Assembly (NCBI GenBank): GCA_029256345.1
Contig: JAQSYC010000273.1
Span: 1-5,675, forward strand
DNA length: 5,675 nt
DNA from: Clostridia bacterium
GTDB lineage: Bacteria > Bacillota > Clostridia > Lachnospirales > Cellulosilyticaceae
Direction: 5' to 3'
The position numbers were made by a program, and so were the translations under genes. Each line of letters begins with the position of its first letter. Positions within the stretch are counted from its first letter, which is position 1. Shown here in pieces: positions 1 to 5,653 of this stretch. Below the pieces are notes generated by a model that did not search any database, was not told the DNA's origin, and worked only from the letters and a program-made list of their open reading frames with translations.

Positions 1-1
1 C

Positions 2-1297
2 ACAGCAGCAGTTGTTAATATGAAAGCACTTTATAAAGACAGTGAAATCACTGTTTATGAAAGAAATAATAATGTCTCTTTTTTATCCTGCGGTATTGCC
101 TTGAGTGTAGGAGGGGTCGTAGAAGACCCGCAGGCATTATTTTATAATTCACCGTCAGGGCTTACAAAGCTTGGGGTAACAACCAAGATGGAGCATAACG
201 TATTAGATATCGATTTTGACAAAAAAACGGTGAAGGTACAAAACCTACAAACACAGGAAATCTTAGAAGACACCTATGATAAGCTGGTTCTCACCATGGG
301 GTCTTGGCCTATTATTCCTACTATCGAAGGCATTGAACAAGAAAACATTTTGCTTTGCAAAAATTTCGATCATGCGCAAGAGATTATTCAAAAAACCAAA
401 GAAGTCCAAAAAGTAGTGGTTATAGGGGCGGGTTATATTGGCGTGGAGCTGGCAGAAGCTTTTGAAATGCAAGGTAAAAAAGTAACGCTGATCGATGCAG
501 AAGACCGGATTATGAGTAAATATTTAGATGATGAGTTCACAGACCCAGCAGAAAATGCTTTTATCAGTCATGGGGTAAAGCTGGCACTCAAAGAAAAAGT
601 GGTTAAGTTTGAAGGTGAAGGGGGCAGAGTCAATAAAGTAGTCACCGATGCATCTAGCTATGAGGCTGATTTGGTGGTGCTCTGCATAGGTTTTAAACCG
701 AATACTGACCTGATAAAAGATAAGCTGGATACACTGCCAAATGGGGCCATTATCATTGATGAGTATATGAGAACCAGCAGGGAAGACGTTTTTGCGGCAG
801 GGGACTGTTGTGTGGTACGGTTTAACCCGGCAGGAGATTACCGCTACATTCCGCTGGCGACCAATGCAGTCAGAATGGGGACACTGGTGGCCAAAAACCT
901 TATGACCCCAACCCTAAGATACATGGGCACCCAAAGCACCTCAGGAATTAAAATCTATGAGTACAATATCGCTTCCACAGGGATGACAGAAGAAGTTGCC
1001 AGAAGTACAACCGAGATGACTATTGCATCTGTTGTATTGACAGACAACTATAGACCAGAGTTCATGCCCACCTATGAACGGGTAACACTGAAATTGGTTT
1101 ATGACAAAGACAGCAGACGTGTACTAGGCGGACAAATTTTATCCGTACAGGATCTGACACAGTTCATGAATACCTTATCTGTTGTCATTCAAAACAACAT
1201 GACGATGGAGGAGCTGGCTATGACAGACTTCTTTTTCCAGCCCCATTTCAATAAACCTTGGAGTCTGCTCAATACAGCAGCCCTAAAAGCCTTATAA
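2..1297 (+). CDS. nox: NADH oxidase / CoA-disulfide reductase-family flavoprotein, 5' end outside window
   Basis: This is a cytosolic FAD-dependent pyridine nucleotide-disulfide oxidoreductase, most like water-forming NADH oxidases that reduce O2 with NADH. The frame is open to the window edge: the codons before the ATG at 20 read TAAVVN, the usual continuation of the N-terminal FAD-binding GxxxAG segment. That ATG is therefore internal, and about 10-14 residues are missing. The redox-active cysteine is in NVSFLSCGIAL (codon 89-91), the single-Cys site of Nox and CoA-disulfide reductases. The second Rossmann motif, VVVIGAGYIG (GxGxxG at 425-442), is followed by LIDAED, where the acidic residue suggests NADH over NADPH. 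The second FAD motif, FAAGDCC, lies near 790-810, and the C-terminal dimerisation domain ends in FFFQPHFNKPWSLLNTAAL, typical of Nox. The visible 431 residues fit a family length of about 445. An iron-sulfur gene follows after 14 bases. CoA-disulfide or polysulfide reductase activity cannot be excluded from sequence alone. Confidence 0.9.
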   Translation, partial: TAAVVNMKALYKDSEITVYERNNNVSFLSCGIALSVGGVVEDPQALFYNSPSGLTKLGVTTKMEHNVLDIDFDKKTVKVQNLQTQEILEDTYDKLVLTMGSWPIIPTIEGIEQENILLCKNFDHAQEIIQKTKEVQKVVVIGAGYIGVELAEAFEMQGKKVTLIDAEDRIMSKYLDDEFTDPAENAFISHGVKLALKEKVVKFEGEGGRVNKVVTDASSYEADLVVLCIGFKPNTDLIKDKLDTLPNGAIIIDEYMRTSREDVFAAGDCCVVRFNPAGDYRYIPLATNAVRMGTLVAKNLMTPTLRYMGTQSTSGIKIYEYNIASTGMTEEVARSTTEMTIASVVLTDNYRPEFMPTYERVTLKLVYDKDSRRVLGGQILSVQDLTQFMNTLSVVIQNNMTMEELAMTDFFFQPHFNKPWSLLNTAALKAL

Positions 1298-1311
1298 AAA
1301 GGAGGTTATCT

Positions 1312-1545
1312 ATGAGTGATGAACTAAGTGAACAGCTGAGAGATAAACTGACAAAAGTCTGTATTTGTAAGGGGATTAATAGAAAAGTCATCAAGAAAGC
1401 TATTGCAGTCGGTGCCCAGACGGTAGAGGAAGTGAACCGGGCAACAGGGTCTGGCTCAGGCGGCTGCAGCGGGCGAAGATGCGGACCCAAGATAGAGGCC
1501 CTCTTGCAGCAGGCCAGCGGAGATAAAGACTTGCAAGACTTTTAA
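1312..1545 (+). CDS. BFD-like [2Fe-2S]-binding small protein
   Basis: A 77-residue protein resembling the bacterioferritin-associated ferredoxin (BFD)-like [2Fe-2S] domain, which occurs alone or fused to reductases such as NirB. The likely cluster ligands are C17 and C19 (VCICKG) with C52 and C57 (GGCSGRRCGPKI). The helical stretch between them, KKAIAVGAQTVEEVNRATG, is characteristic of the fold. The second pair is spaced CX4C, wider than the CX2C of classical Bfd. The start is the ATG at 1312, preceded by GGAGG at 1301-1305 with a 6-base gap; an in-frame ATG at 1258 would overlap nox and lacks a site. The gene is 14 bases behind nox, so the two are probably co-transcribed. The protein may pass electrons to or from the flavoprotein, which is inference. 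No ferritin or bacterioferritin gene is visible. Confidence 0.85.
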   Translation: MSDELSEQLRDKLTKVCICKGINRKVIKKAIAVGAQTVEEVNRATGSGSGGCSGRRCGPKIEALLQQASGDKDLQDF

Positions 1546-1568
1546 GGTTTTATAACAATAAATGATAA

Positions 1569-1605
1569 AAGGAGCTAGTAGGAGCCAGACGCCTATTAGC
1601 TCCTT
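1569..1605 (+). terminator. Hairpin downstream of the nox-Fe/S operon (possible terminator without U tract)
   Basis: Left arm 1569-1582 (AAGGAGCTAGTAGG) pairs with 1592-1605 (CCTATTAGCTCCTT) over 14 pairs with one G-T wobble, leaving a 9-base loop. It begins 23 bases after the Fe/S gene's stop. It is not followed by a T run, so it may be a weak terminator, a Rho-type 3' end or an RNA-stabilising hairpin. Confidence 0.5.
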
Positions 1606-1697
1606 ACCTATAGAGTGGAGTAGAAAAATTGTTCTTAGGATACGTACTCTTTACAGGATTTCTTTTAAACTTATAGTTTAATCACTATCATTAAGTC

Positions 1698-1723
1698 AAA
1701 GAGTTCCAGCATTGGGACTCTTT
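1698..1723 (+). terminator. Second hairpin just upstream of the smpB promoter
   Basis: AAAGAGTTCC (1698-1707) pairs with GGGACTCTTT (1714-1723) over 10 pairs with one G-T wobble, around a 6-base loop (AGCATT). The arm ends in TTT but lacks a long T tract. It may back up termination of the upstream operon before the smpB promoter. An operator role is possible because it ends 5 bases before the -35 box. Confidence 0.4.
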
Positions 1724-1728
1724 AACTC

Positions 1729-1756
1729 TTGCAAATAAACAAATATATGATATAAT
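1729..1756 (+). promoter_or_regulatory. Sigma-70/SigA-type extended -10 promoter for smpB-ssrA
   Basis: A -35 box TTGCAA (1729-1734), 16-base spacer and perfect -10 box TATAAT (1751-1756), preceded by TG at 1748-1749 to give an extended -10 (TGATATAAT). Transcription would start near 1762-1764, leaving a leader of about 30 bases before the smpB ATG at 1795. No separate promoter is obvious between smpB and ssrA, so it may serve both. Confidence 0.7.
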
Positions 1757-1794
1757 GAATAGTGCACCATCAAACAAGGGAAGGAAGAGTGCGT

Positions 1795-2259
1795 ATGGCA
1801 AAGGACAGGAATGCATACAAATTAATAGCACAGAACAAAAAAGCTTACCATGACTATTTTATAGAAGAGACCTATGAAGCTGGTATTGCACTAGTTGGCA
1901 CAGAAGTTAAATCTATACGTCAAGGCAGCATTAAAGAAAGCTTCATCAAAGTTAACAGCGGAGAAGCCTTTATCTATAATATGCATATCAATCCATACGA
2001 CAAGGGAAACATCTTTAACAAAGATCCTCTTCGTACCCGAAAACTTTTGCTTCACAAGCGAGAGATTAATGAATTGATAGGTGATACCGCTCAAAAAGGC
2101 ATGACGATAGTACCCCTTAAGGTATATATCAAAGGCAGTTTGATCAAGTTAGAGATCGGGCTTGCCAGAGGTAAAGACTTGCATGACAAACGTGATGCTA
2201 TTGCCAAAAAGGATGAACGCCGTCAGCACGAAAGAGAGTTTAAGATCAAAAACTTATAG
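1795..2259 (+). CDS. smpB: SsrA-binding protein SmpB
   Basis: SmpB binds the tRNA-like domain of tmRNA and delivers it, with EF-Tu, to ribosomes stalled on mRNAs lacking a stop codon. The 154-residue product is full length for the family. Recognisable blocks are the N-terminal KLIAQNKKAYHDYFIEETYEAGI, the conserved GTEVKSIRQGSI, the strand-turn region NMHINPYDKGN, the LLLHKREI segment and IALARGK-like IGLARGKDLHDKR. The basic C-terminal tail (KKDERRQHEREFK) enters the mRNA channel and becomes helical in the decoding site. The start is the ATG at 1795, giving MAKDRNAYK, with a purine-rich site GGGAAGGAAG at 1778-1787. An in-frame GTG at 1762 falls at the predicted transcription start and would add 11 atypical residues. 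The tmRNA gene follows 57 bases downstream, the common Bacillota arrangement. Confidence 0.97.
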   Translation: MAKDRNAYKLIAQNKKAYHDYFIEETYEAGIALVGTEVKSIRQGSIKESFIKVNSGEAFIYNMHINPYDKGNIFNKDPLRTRKLLLHKREINELIGDTAQKGMTIVPLKVYIKGSLIKLEIGLARGKDLHDKRDAIAKKDERRQHEREFKIKNL

Positions 2260-2316
2260 TCGCCATATAGTCGTATTGGCCGCGTCAAGTACACCGTAAG
2301 CCCCGCATTTTAATAA

Positions 2317-2660
2317 GGGGGTGCAATGGTTTCGACGGGGGTCACGTCTATCGGGGCAGCCATCCGTAGTTTGCCGGAGTCTACGTAAAAAGCTGGCAAA
2401 ATAGTAAACGCTGAAGATAATTTAGCAATCGCAGCCTAAGGGCAGCAGTCTCCCTAAGCTCCCCGCAGCTTAGACCGAGGCTTCGACTAGCGGGCCACTC
2501 TTCTACCTAAGCTTTGCGGTAACAAGAGTACTCATGAAGCTACTGAAACTAAGAGCCCGCCTTTAGGCGCTTAGCAGAGGGAATGTCAAACTAAAGGCTA
2601 TGATGGTAGAGACCACAATATCCGGGCTTTCGGACAGGGGTTCGATTCCCCTCACCTCCA
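2317..2660 (+). ncRNA. ssrA: Transfer-messenger RNA (tmRNA)
   Basis: tmRNA is charged with alanine and rescues stalled ribosomes by supplying both a tRNA-like end and a short reading frame that tags the nascent chain for proteolysis. The 5' GGGGGTG (2317-2323) pairs with CACCTCC (2653-2659) as the 7-pair acceptor stem, with one G-T wobble and discriminator A at 2660. The T arm is perfect: AGGGG / TTCGATT loop / CCCCT at 2636-2652. The conserved 5' block TGCAATGGTTTCGACGGGG is present. The tag frame starts with the resume codon GCT at 2410 and reads AEDNLAIAA, stopping at TAA 2437-2439. Just before it, TAAAC matches the E. coli TAGTC at the key T and A (and final C). The 344-base length is normal. 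CCA is not encoded, because TAG follows the discriminator, so it must be added after transcription. Confidence 0.96.
2410..2439 (+). other. tmRNA proteolysis-tag reading frame (AEDNLAIAA, stop)
   Basis: Nine codons, GCT GAA GAT AAT TTA GCA ATC GCA GCC, then TAA. The tag appended to stalled proteins would be Ala (from charged tmRNA) plus AEDNLAIAA. It ends in the Ala-Ala recognised by ClpXP-type proteases. It resembles clostridial tags of the AEDNFALAA type, with Leu where Phe or Tyr is usual. Frame choice rests on this similarity and on the upstream TAAAC element. Confidence 0.88.
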
Positions 2661-2691
2661 TAGAATAAGTAAATACTAGATAAAAATGACT

Positions 2692-2734
2692 AATCCTTGA
2701 ACAGTAAGATGTTTTATTGTTTAAGGATTTTTTT
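2692..2734 (+). terminator. Rho-independent terminator of ssrA
   Basis: The left arm 2692-2707 (starting AATCCTTGAACA) pairs with 2714-2729 (ending TGTTTAAGGATT) in about 16 pairs including G-T wobbles, around a 6-base loop (GATGTT). A run of seven T (2728-2734) follows immediately. It lies 32 bases after the tmRNA 3' end and separates the trans-translation module from the next gene. Confidence 0.88.
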
Positions 2735-2746
2735 ATAAGATAAATA
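2717..2746 (+). promoter_or_regulatory. Weak candidate promoter for the 769-residue gene
   Basis: TTGTTT (2717-2722) and TAAATA (2741-2746) are separated by 18 bases. Both boxes are imperfect, and the -35 lies inside the terminator arm. If real, transcription would begin around 2752, almost at the ribosome binding site. Other AT-rich hexamers nearby (TATAAG, AATAAT) are equally possible, so this is only a candidate. Confidence 0.22.
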
Positions 2747-2756
2747 ATAGTAAAAC

Positions 2757-2764
2757 GAGGTGAT
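2757..2764 (+). promoter_or_regulatory. Ribosome binding site deciding the start at 2772
   Basis: GAGGTGAT matches eight bases of the anti-Shine-Dalgarno complement (AGGAGGTGAT) and ends 7 bases before the ATG at 2772. The GTG at 2760 lies inside this motif and so cannot be the start it serves. Confidence 0.8.
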
Positions 2765-2771
2765 TGGTAAG

Positions 2772-5081
2772 ATGGAAATGATTAATGTTTATTCTGCATG
2801 GTTAGGAAAAATACTACAGGATGGGATAATAATAGATGAGACATTATTTGAACAAATCGGAAACATAATCTTCTTAAATGAAAAAGGAATAGAATTAAGT
2901 TTATTAGTTCAGAGTAAATGTACTACTATTACCCTTGATTATATTAAAGGAGTGATTTTCAGCGATATAGTTTTGCTAGAAACATTCAGTATCATTAATG
3001 AAATTGATTTGCAGGAAGTAGAAAAAATAATAAGTGAATATATACATGAAAGTAAAATAAGATATCCTTGGAAATTTGATAATATATTATATAATAAATA
3101 TTTTAATAAAAATTATGGAAGTAGAGAGAAATTAGAAAAAGAAGATGTAATTTCTTTATTGGAATCAACTCCTCAAGGCATTTATCAACGAGGAGAAATT
3201 ATTGTTGGAGAATTCGGAGTACTCCACTCAGAACAAAAAAGAAATATTAGTTATTATAAAAAAATGTATTTGTGGCATTGTAGCAATCCGGGATGTAATA
3301 AGTTTCACAGTGTAGAAGTGGATATAAATTTAAGAAATAAGAGTATAGTTATAAGGAATATTAAAGATGTTATTAATGAGAGAGGATATGAGTTAAAAGG
3401 CAGTGAAAAACAGTATGAAAAATATTTTGCTGATTTTAATAGCTATGATATTTTTTTTACTGGGCAAATACACTTGTTTTTAGGCGAATGTTTTGATGAA
3501 TATGAAATAAGGATTTTATTCAAAGAACTATTAATAAATAATCAAGAAAATCTAAGAAACAAATTTGCTGCGTGTAATAAAAGGTTAAAGGGGTCAGCTG
3601 AAGAAATAGCATCGAGACTGAGTAAATCAGAATGTATGCATCTAATTTTATGTTTAAATGATATAAAGATCTTAAATACTTTAGAGAAACTTATTGATGA
3701 AGGACATATTATTATACCGCCTACTGAAAAAAGAGAGACTATATTTTATGATTCAGGTTCGGCAAATATGTATAAAAATTTAGTATTACAAGGTTCTAAA
3801 TTTGGGATTAGAGTCGTTAATAGTAGAGGTTCGCAAGATGGGTTAATCAAGTTAGAGGAACTGGTAAAAACATTATATTCTTCAGAGGAAGAGATTGAAG
3901 ATTTAAATTGGAAGTTAGGAAATATAGTTAGTACTAATGATGAGATTAAAGGCTACGATAATTTCTATAATTCTATCGTTAATGAAGAGATTGAAGATAT
4001 ACTAAGACGAATCATATTGTCAGAAATCACAAGAACAAAACAAGCATTTAAGTATCTTAAGTTCGGCAATTTCAATTTATATGGTAACCATAAGCCACAA
4101 GATGCTATGTTAGAAAAGATAATGTGGAAGTTAGGATTTGATATTTTTAGTTTTCAAGATGAAATAAAAATATTTTGGGATAGGTATTTCAAATTCTATG
4201 AAGAATGCAGAAATCATGAAAAATACGACGAAAGAGCTAGAGAGGCAATACGTAGCAGGTCTATTAATTTCTTTGTATCCTTAGAAGATTTTTTGCAGCG
4301 AAGCTTAGTCTTTATGTGTTGGACTCTTTTATCGGATCATTATAGTAATACTAGGTTTAAATTTTGTTATGAAGAAAGCAAAAGCATTGTATACGAAACT
4401 TTATCTAATTGTAATACATGTATTGAAATGGGACTTACTTTTGATGCGGACGCTAAAGACACATTATATCCTTTAATTCAAGGTTTTAATATATTAGCTA
4501 TGCATTGTCAAGAGTTAGTTGATAAAGCTAATGAATATTTAAAAGAAAAAAATGAATTACCAACTGATCATGATAAAGGAATTGAGTCTTATCCTTTTTT
4601 ACATAAGTGCTTATTTTTAGATTTAGAAAGTAAATATAAAGATAAAATTGTGTTTGAACTTAAAAAAGTTACTAATGAGTTTACAGATATAAACACTTGT
4701 TATATAAGAAATTCAACAAGTCATCGTAGAGAAAAAGATGAGTTTCCAGATAAAGATACTTTAATTAAGTTTTGTGATAATTTAAAGCATATTATATCAC
4801 ATATTGAGACAATGGGTATATATCCTTTAGCTTATATCGGAAAAAGAACAACTACAGATGCATATCAGAGAGAATATAGAGAGATGGTTAACTACAAGGG
4901 AGAGGTTATAAAAATTAGTTCTCTGAAAAATAAAGCATATAATAGTCCTAGTTTTTATGACATTCAAATTTTAGTACCATTATTTAAATTACATGCATCT
5001 GACAATTGTATCAGATTTTATCTTAAGGAAATGTCTAGGTATACAAATATGAAGAAAGACTTTCCTAAAAGGCATATTTAA
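2772..5081 (+). CDS. Large unrecognised protein with zinc-ligand-like motif and C-terminal HEPN-type RNxxxH motif
   Basis: I do not recognise the family. The 769-residue product starts at the ATG at 2772, which has an ideal ribosome binding site. No signal peptide or clear membrane segment is seen, so it is probably cytosolic. Residues 1-160 are a mixed alpha/beta region. At 168-179, WHCSNPGCNKFH (H169, C170, C175, H179) could hold a metal. Residues 250-480 look largely helical and charged. From about 495, helices (SLEDFLQRSLVFMCWTLLSDHY) lead to R646-N-S-T-S-H651, exactly the R-[N/D/H]-x3-H signature of HEPN ribonucleases, with further helices after it (TLIKFCDNLKHIISHIE). HEPN proteins commonly act as RNases in abortive infection and toxin systems; that role here is inference. 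The gene is visibly AT-richer than nox and smpB, stands alone behind ssrA, and ends where insertion-sequence debris seems to begin, so its C terminus may be altered. No ATPase or antitoxin partner is visible. Confidence 0.85.
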   Translation: MEMINVYSAWLGKILQDGIIIDETLFEQIGNIIFLNEKGIELSLLVQSKCTTITLDYIKGVIFSDIVLLETFSIINEIDLQEVEKIISEYIHESKIRYPWKFDNILYNKYFNKNYGSREKLEKEDVISLLESTPQGIYQRGEIIVGEFGVLHSEQKRNISYYKKMYLWHCSNPGCNKFHSVEVDINLRNKSIVIRNIKDVINERGYELKGSEKQYEKYFADFNSYDIFFTGQIHLFLGECFDEYEIRILFKELLINNQENLRNKFAACNKRLKGSAEEIASRLSKSECMHLILCLNDIKILNTLEKLIDEGHIIIPPTEKRETIFYDSGSANMYKNLVLQGSKFGIRVVNSRGSQDGLIKLEELVKTLYSSEEEIEDLNWKLGNIVSTNDEIKGYDNFYNSIVNEEIEDILRRIILSEITRTKQAFKYLKFGNFNLYGNHKPQDAMLEKIMWKLGFDIFSFQDEIKIFWDRYFKFYEECRNHEKYDERAREAIRSRSINFFVSLEDFLQRSLVFMCWTLLSDHYSNTRFKFCYEESKSIVYETLSNCNTCIEMGLTFDADAKDTLYPLIQGFNILAMHCQELVDKANEYLKEKNELPTDHDKGIESYPFLHKCLFLDLESKYKDKIVFELKKVTNEFTDINTCYIRNSTSHRREKDEFPDKDTLIKFCDNLKHIISHIETMGIYPLAYIGKRTTTDAYQREYREMVNYKGEVIKISSLKNKAYNSPSFYDIQILVPLFKLHASDNCIRFYLKEMSRYTNMKKDFPKRHI

Positions 5082-5222
5082 GTAGCCGCCCAAATTAAAG
5101 TAATTTCTCTAAAGGACTTCTAGTTTTTAAAGCTTGTATAAAGTATCTCAAAAAAACTAGTTAAAGACGAGGTGCGTATTATTTACCGTATCAAAAATAA
5201 GAGCAGGTTTTTAAAAGACTAA
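5034..5222 (+). pseudogene. Heavily eroded IS3-family transposase remnant (tentative)
   Basis: By eye this stretch parallels, in order, the better-preserved transposase remnant at 5339-5653. AAAGGCATAT at 5068-5077 equals 5392-5401, and the flanking bases keep the pattern (KAYL..P.N against KAYLEATPAN). Bases 5104-5123 resemble 5425-5445, both ending TTCTAG. Bases 5166-5180 match 5462-5476 at 12 of 15, reading DEVRI against DNVPI. IKNKSRF and D at 5190-5219 then echo the I-K..RF..D of related transposases. Stops and deletions break the frame throughout. The first ~48 bases overlap the 3' end of the 769-residue gene. Each match alone is weak; the shared order is the argument. Confidence 0.4.
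5120..5160. repeat. Inverted repeat CTAGTTTTT / AAAAACTAG
   Basis: A perfect 9-base inverted repeat (5120-5128 and 5152-5160) with a 23-base loop, inside the eroded insertion-sequence region downstream of the 769-residue gene. It is AT-rich with no T tract after the second arm, so a terminator role is doubtful. Confidence 0.4.
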
Positions 5223-5253
5223 AAAATGGGTCAATTTTACTTGACAATCTACA
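5223..5253. repeat. Possible IS3-type element terminus (ends ..CTACA)
   Basis: Read on the - strand this begins TGTAGATTGTCAAGTAAAAT and continues to TTGACCC. It starts with TG, as IS3-family ends do, and contains the inverted pair GTCAA/TTGAC (5230-5234 and 5241-5245). Lying right after the eroded transposase remnant, it could be that copy's right end. No matching partner end is visible in the window. Confidence 0.3.
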
Positions 5254-5337
5254 CTGGGTACTTCAAGTATAAACGCTATGCTGAAGATTCAGCAAAATAA
5301 GCTTATAGATTTAGATTTTCACAAAGTTTTCGGCATA
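5254..5337. other. Short spacer between insertion-sequence remnants
   Basis: No convincing gene is seen here. It holds an imperfect 14-base palindrome GCTGAA-GA-TTCAGC (5280-5293) and a 28-codon ATG frame (5278-5364) without a ribosome binding site. It is probably further degraded mobile-element sequence. Confidence 0.3.
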
Positions 5338-5371
5338 GTCACTGTTATGCTTAATTCGGTATAACAGTGAC
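5338..5371. repeat. Perfect 11-base inverted repeat GTCACTGTTAT / ATAACAGTGAC
   Basis: Arms at 5338-5348 and 5361-5371 are exact reverse complements, with a 12-base centre. Three further inner pairs (two wobble, one C-G) reduce the loop to 6 bases. The right arm encodes YNSD of the transposase SDRG motif, so the left arm looks like an inverted partial copy at the broken edge of the element. No T run follows. Confidence 0.75.
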
Positions 5372-5653
5372 AGGGGGATACAATATGTTTCAAAGGCATA
5401 TCTTGAAGCAACGCCAGCTAATAAATTTATCAGAAGTTATTCTAGGAAAGGTACACCATGGGACAACGTGCCTATTGAATCATTTCATGCACTAATAAAA
5501 TGCGAATGGCTTAATCGTTTTGTAATTAAGAATCTTAAACACGCCCATGAACTGATATTTGAATACATTGATGCATTCTATAATACTACCAGACTTCATA
5601 GTTTTTGCAACATGATGTCACCACATGATTTTGAGGCAAAATCTGCAATATAA
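5339..5653 (+). pseudogene. IS3-family transposase (OrfB) C-terminal remnant
   Basis: The 3' third of a DDE integrase-core transposase, which cuts and joins insertion-sequence ends. From 5339 the open frame reads SLLLCLIRYNSDRGIQYVSK, then AYLEATPANKFIRSYSRKG, TPWDNVPIESFHALIK and finally FEYIDAFYNTTRLHSF..MSPHDFE before TAA at 5651-5653. The Asp of SDRG (5369-5371) and the Glu of IESF (5477-5479) have exactly 35 residues between them, the DD(35)E spacing of the IS3 family. The first catalytic Asp, the N-terminal part of OrfB and OrfA are missing; a stop (TAG 5336-5338) and an inverted repeat sit at the broken edge. The GTG at 5468 is an internal Val codon, not a start. The remnant cannot be active. 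The element's right end is not recognisable in the last 22 bases. Confidence 0.9.

Noticed and set aside
20..22. ATG as the start of the NADH oxidase
   Set aside because: The frame stays open upstream and encodes TAAVVN, conserved in the family, so this Met is internal and the real start is before the window.
263..472. Reverse-strand open frame of 69 codons within nox
   Set aside because: It lies opposite conserved nox coding sequence and its product has no recognisable features.
1269..1490. Reverse-strand open frame of 73 codons opposite the Fe/S gene
   Set aside because: A shadow of the real gene, with no ribosome binding site or family resemblance.
1762..1764. GTG as the start of smpB
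   Set aside because: It lies at the predicted transcription start, has no ribosome binding site and adds residues unlike SmpB; ATG at 1795 fits the family.
1891..2094. Open frames on both strands inside smpB
   Set aside because: They overlap a clear smpB coding sequence in other frames and resemble nothing known.
2255..2273. Direct repeat TATAGTCG twice, 11 bases apart, between smpB and ssrA
   Set aside because: Only two short copies, overlapping the smpB stop; no sign of a repeat array or binding site.
2760..2762. GTG as the start of the 769-residue gene
   Set aside because: It is part of the GAGGTGAT ribosome binding site that serves the ATG at 2772.
5241..5273. Promoter with TTGACA (5241) and TATAAA (5268)
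   Set aside because: The spacing is 21 bases, too long for a normal promoter, and no intact gene follows.
5278..5364. 28-codon ATG frame upstream of the transposase remnant
   Set aside because: No ribosome binding site, no recognisable product, and it runs into the transposase coding sequence in another frame.
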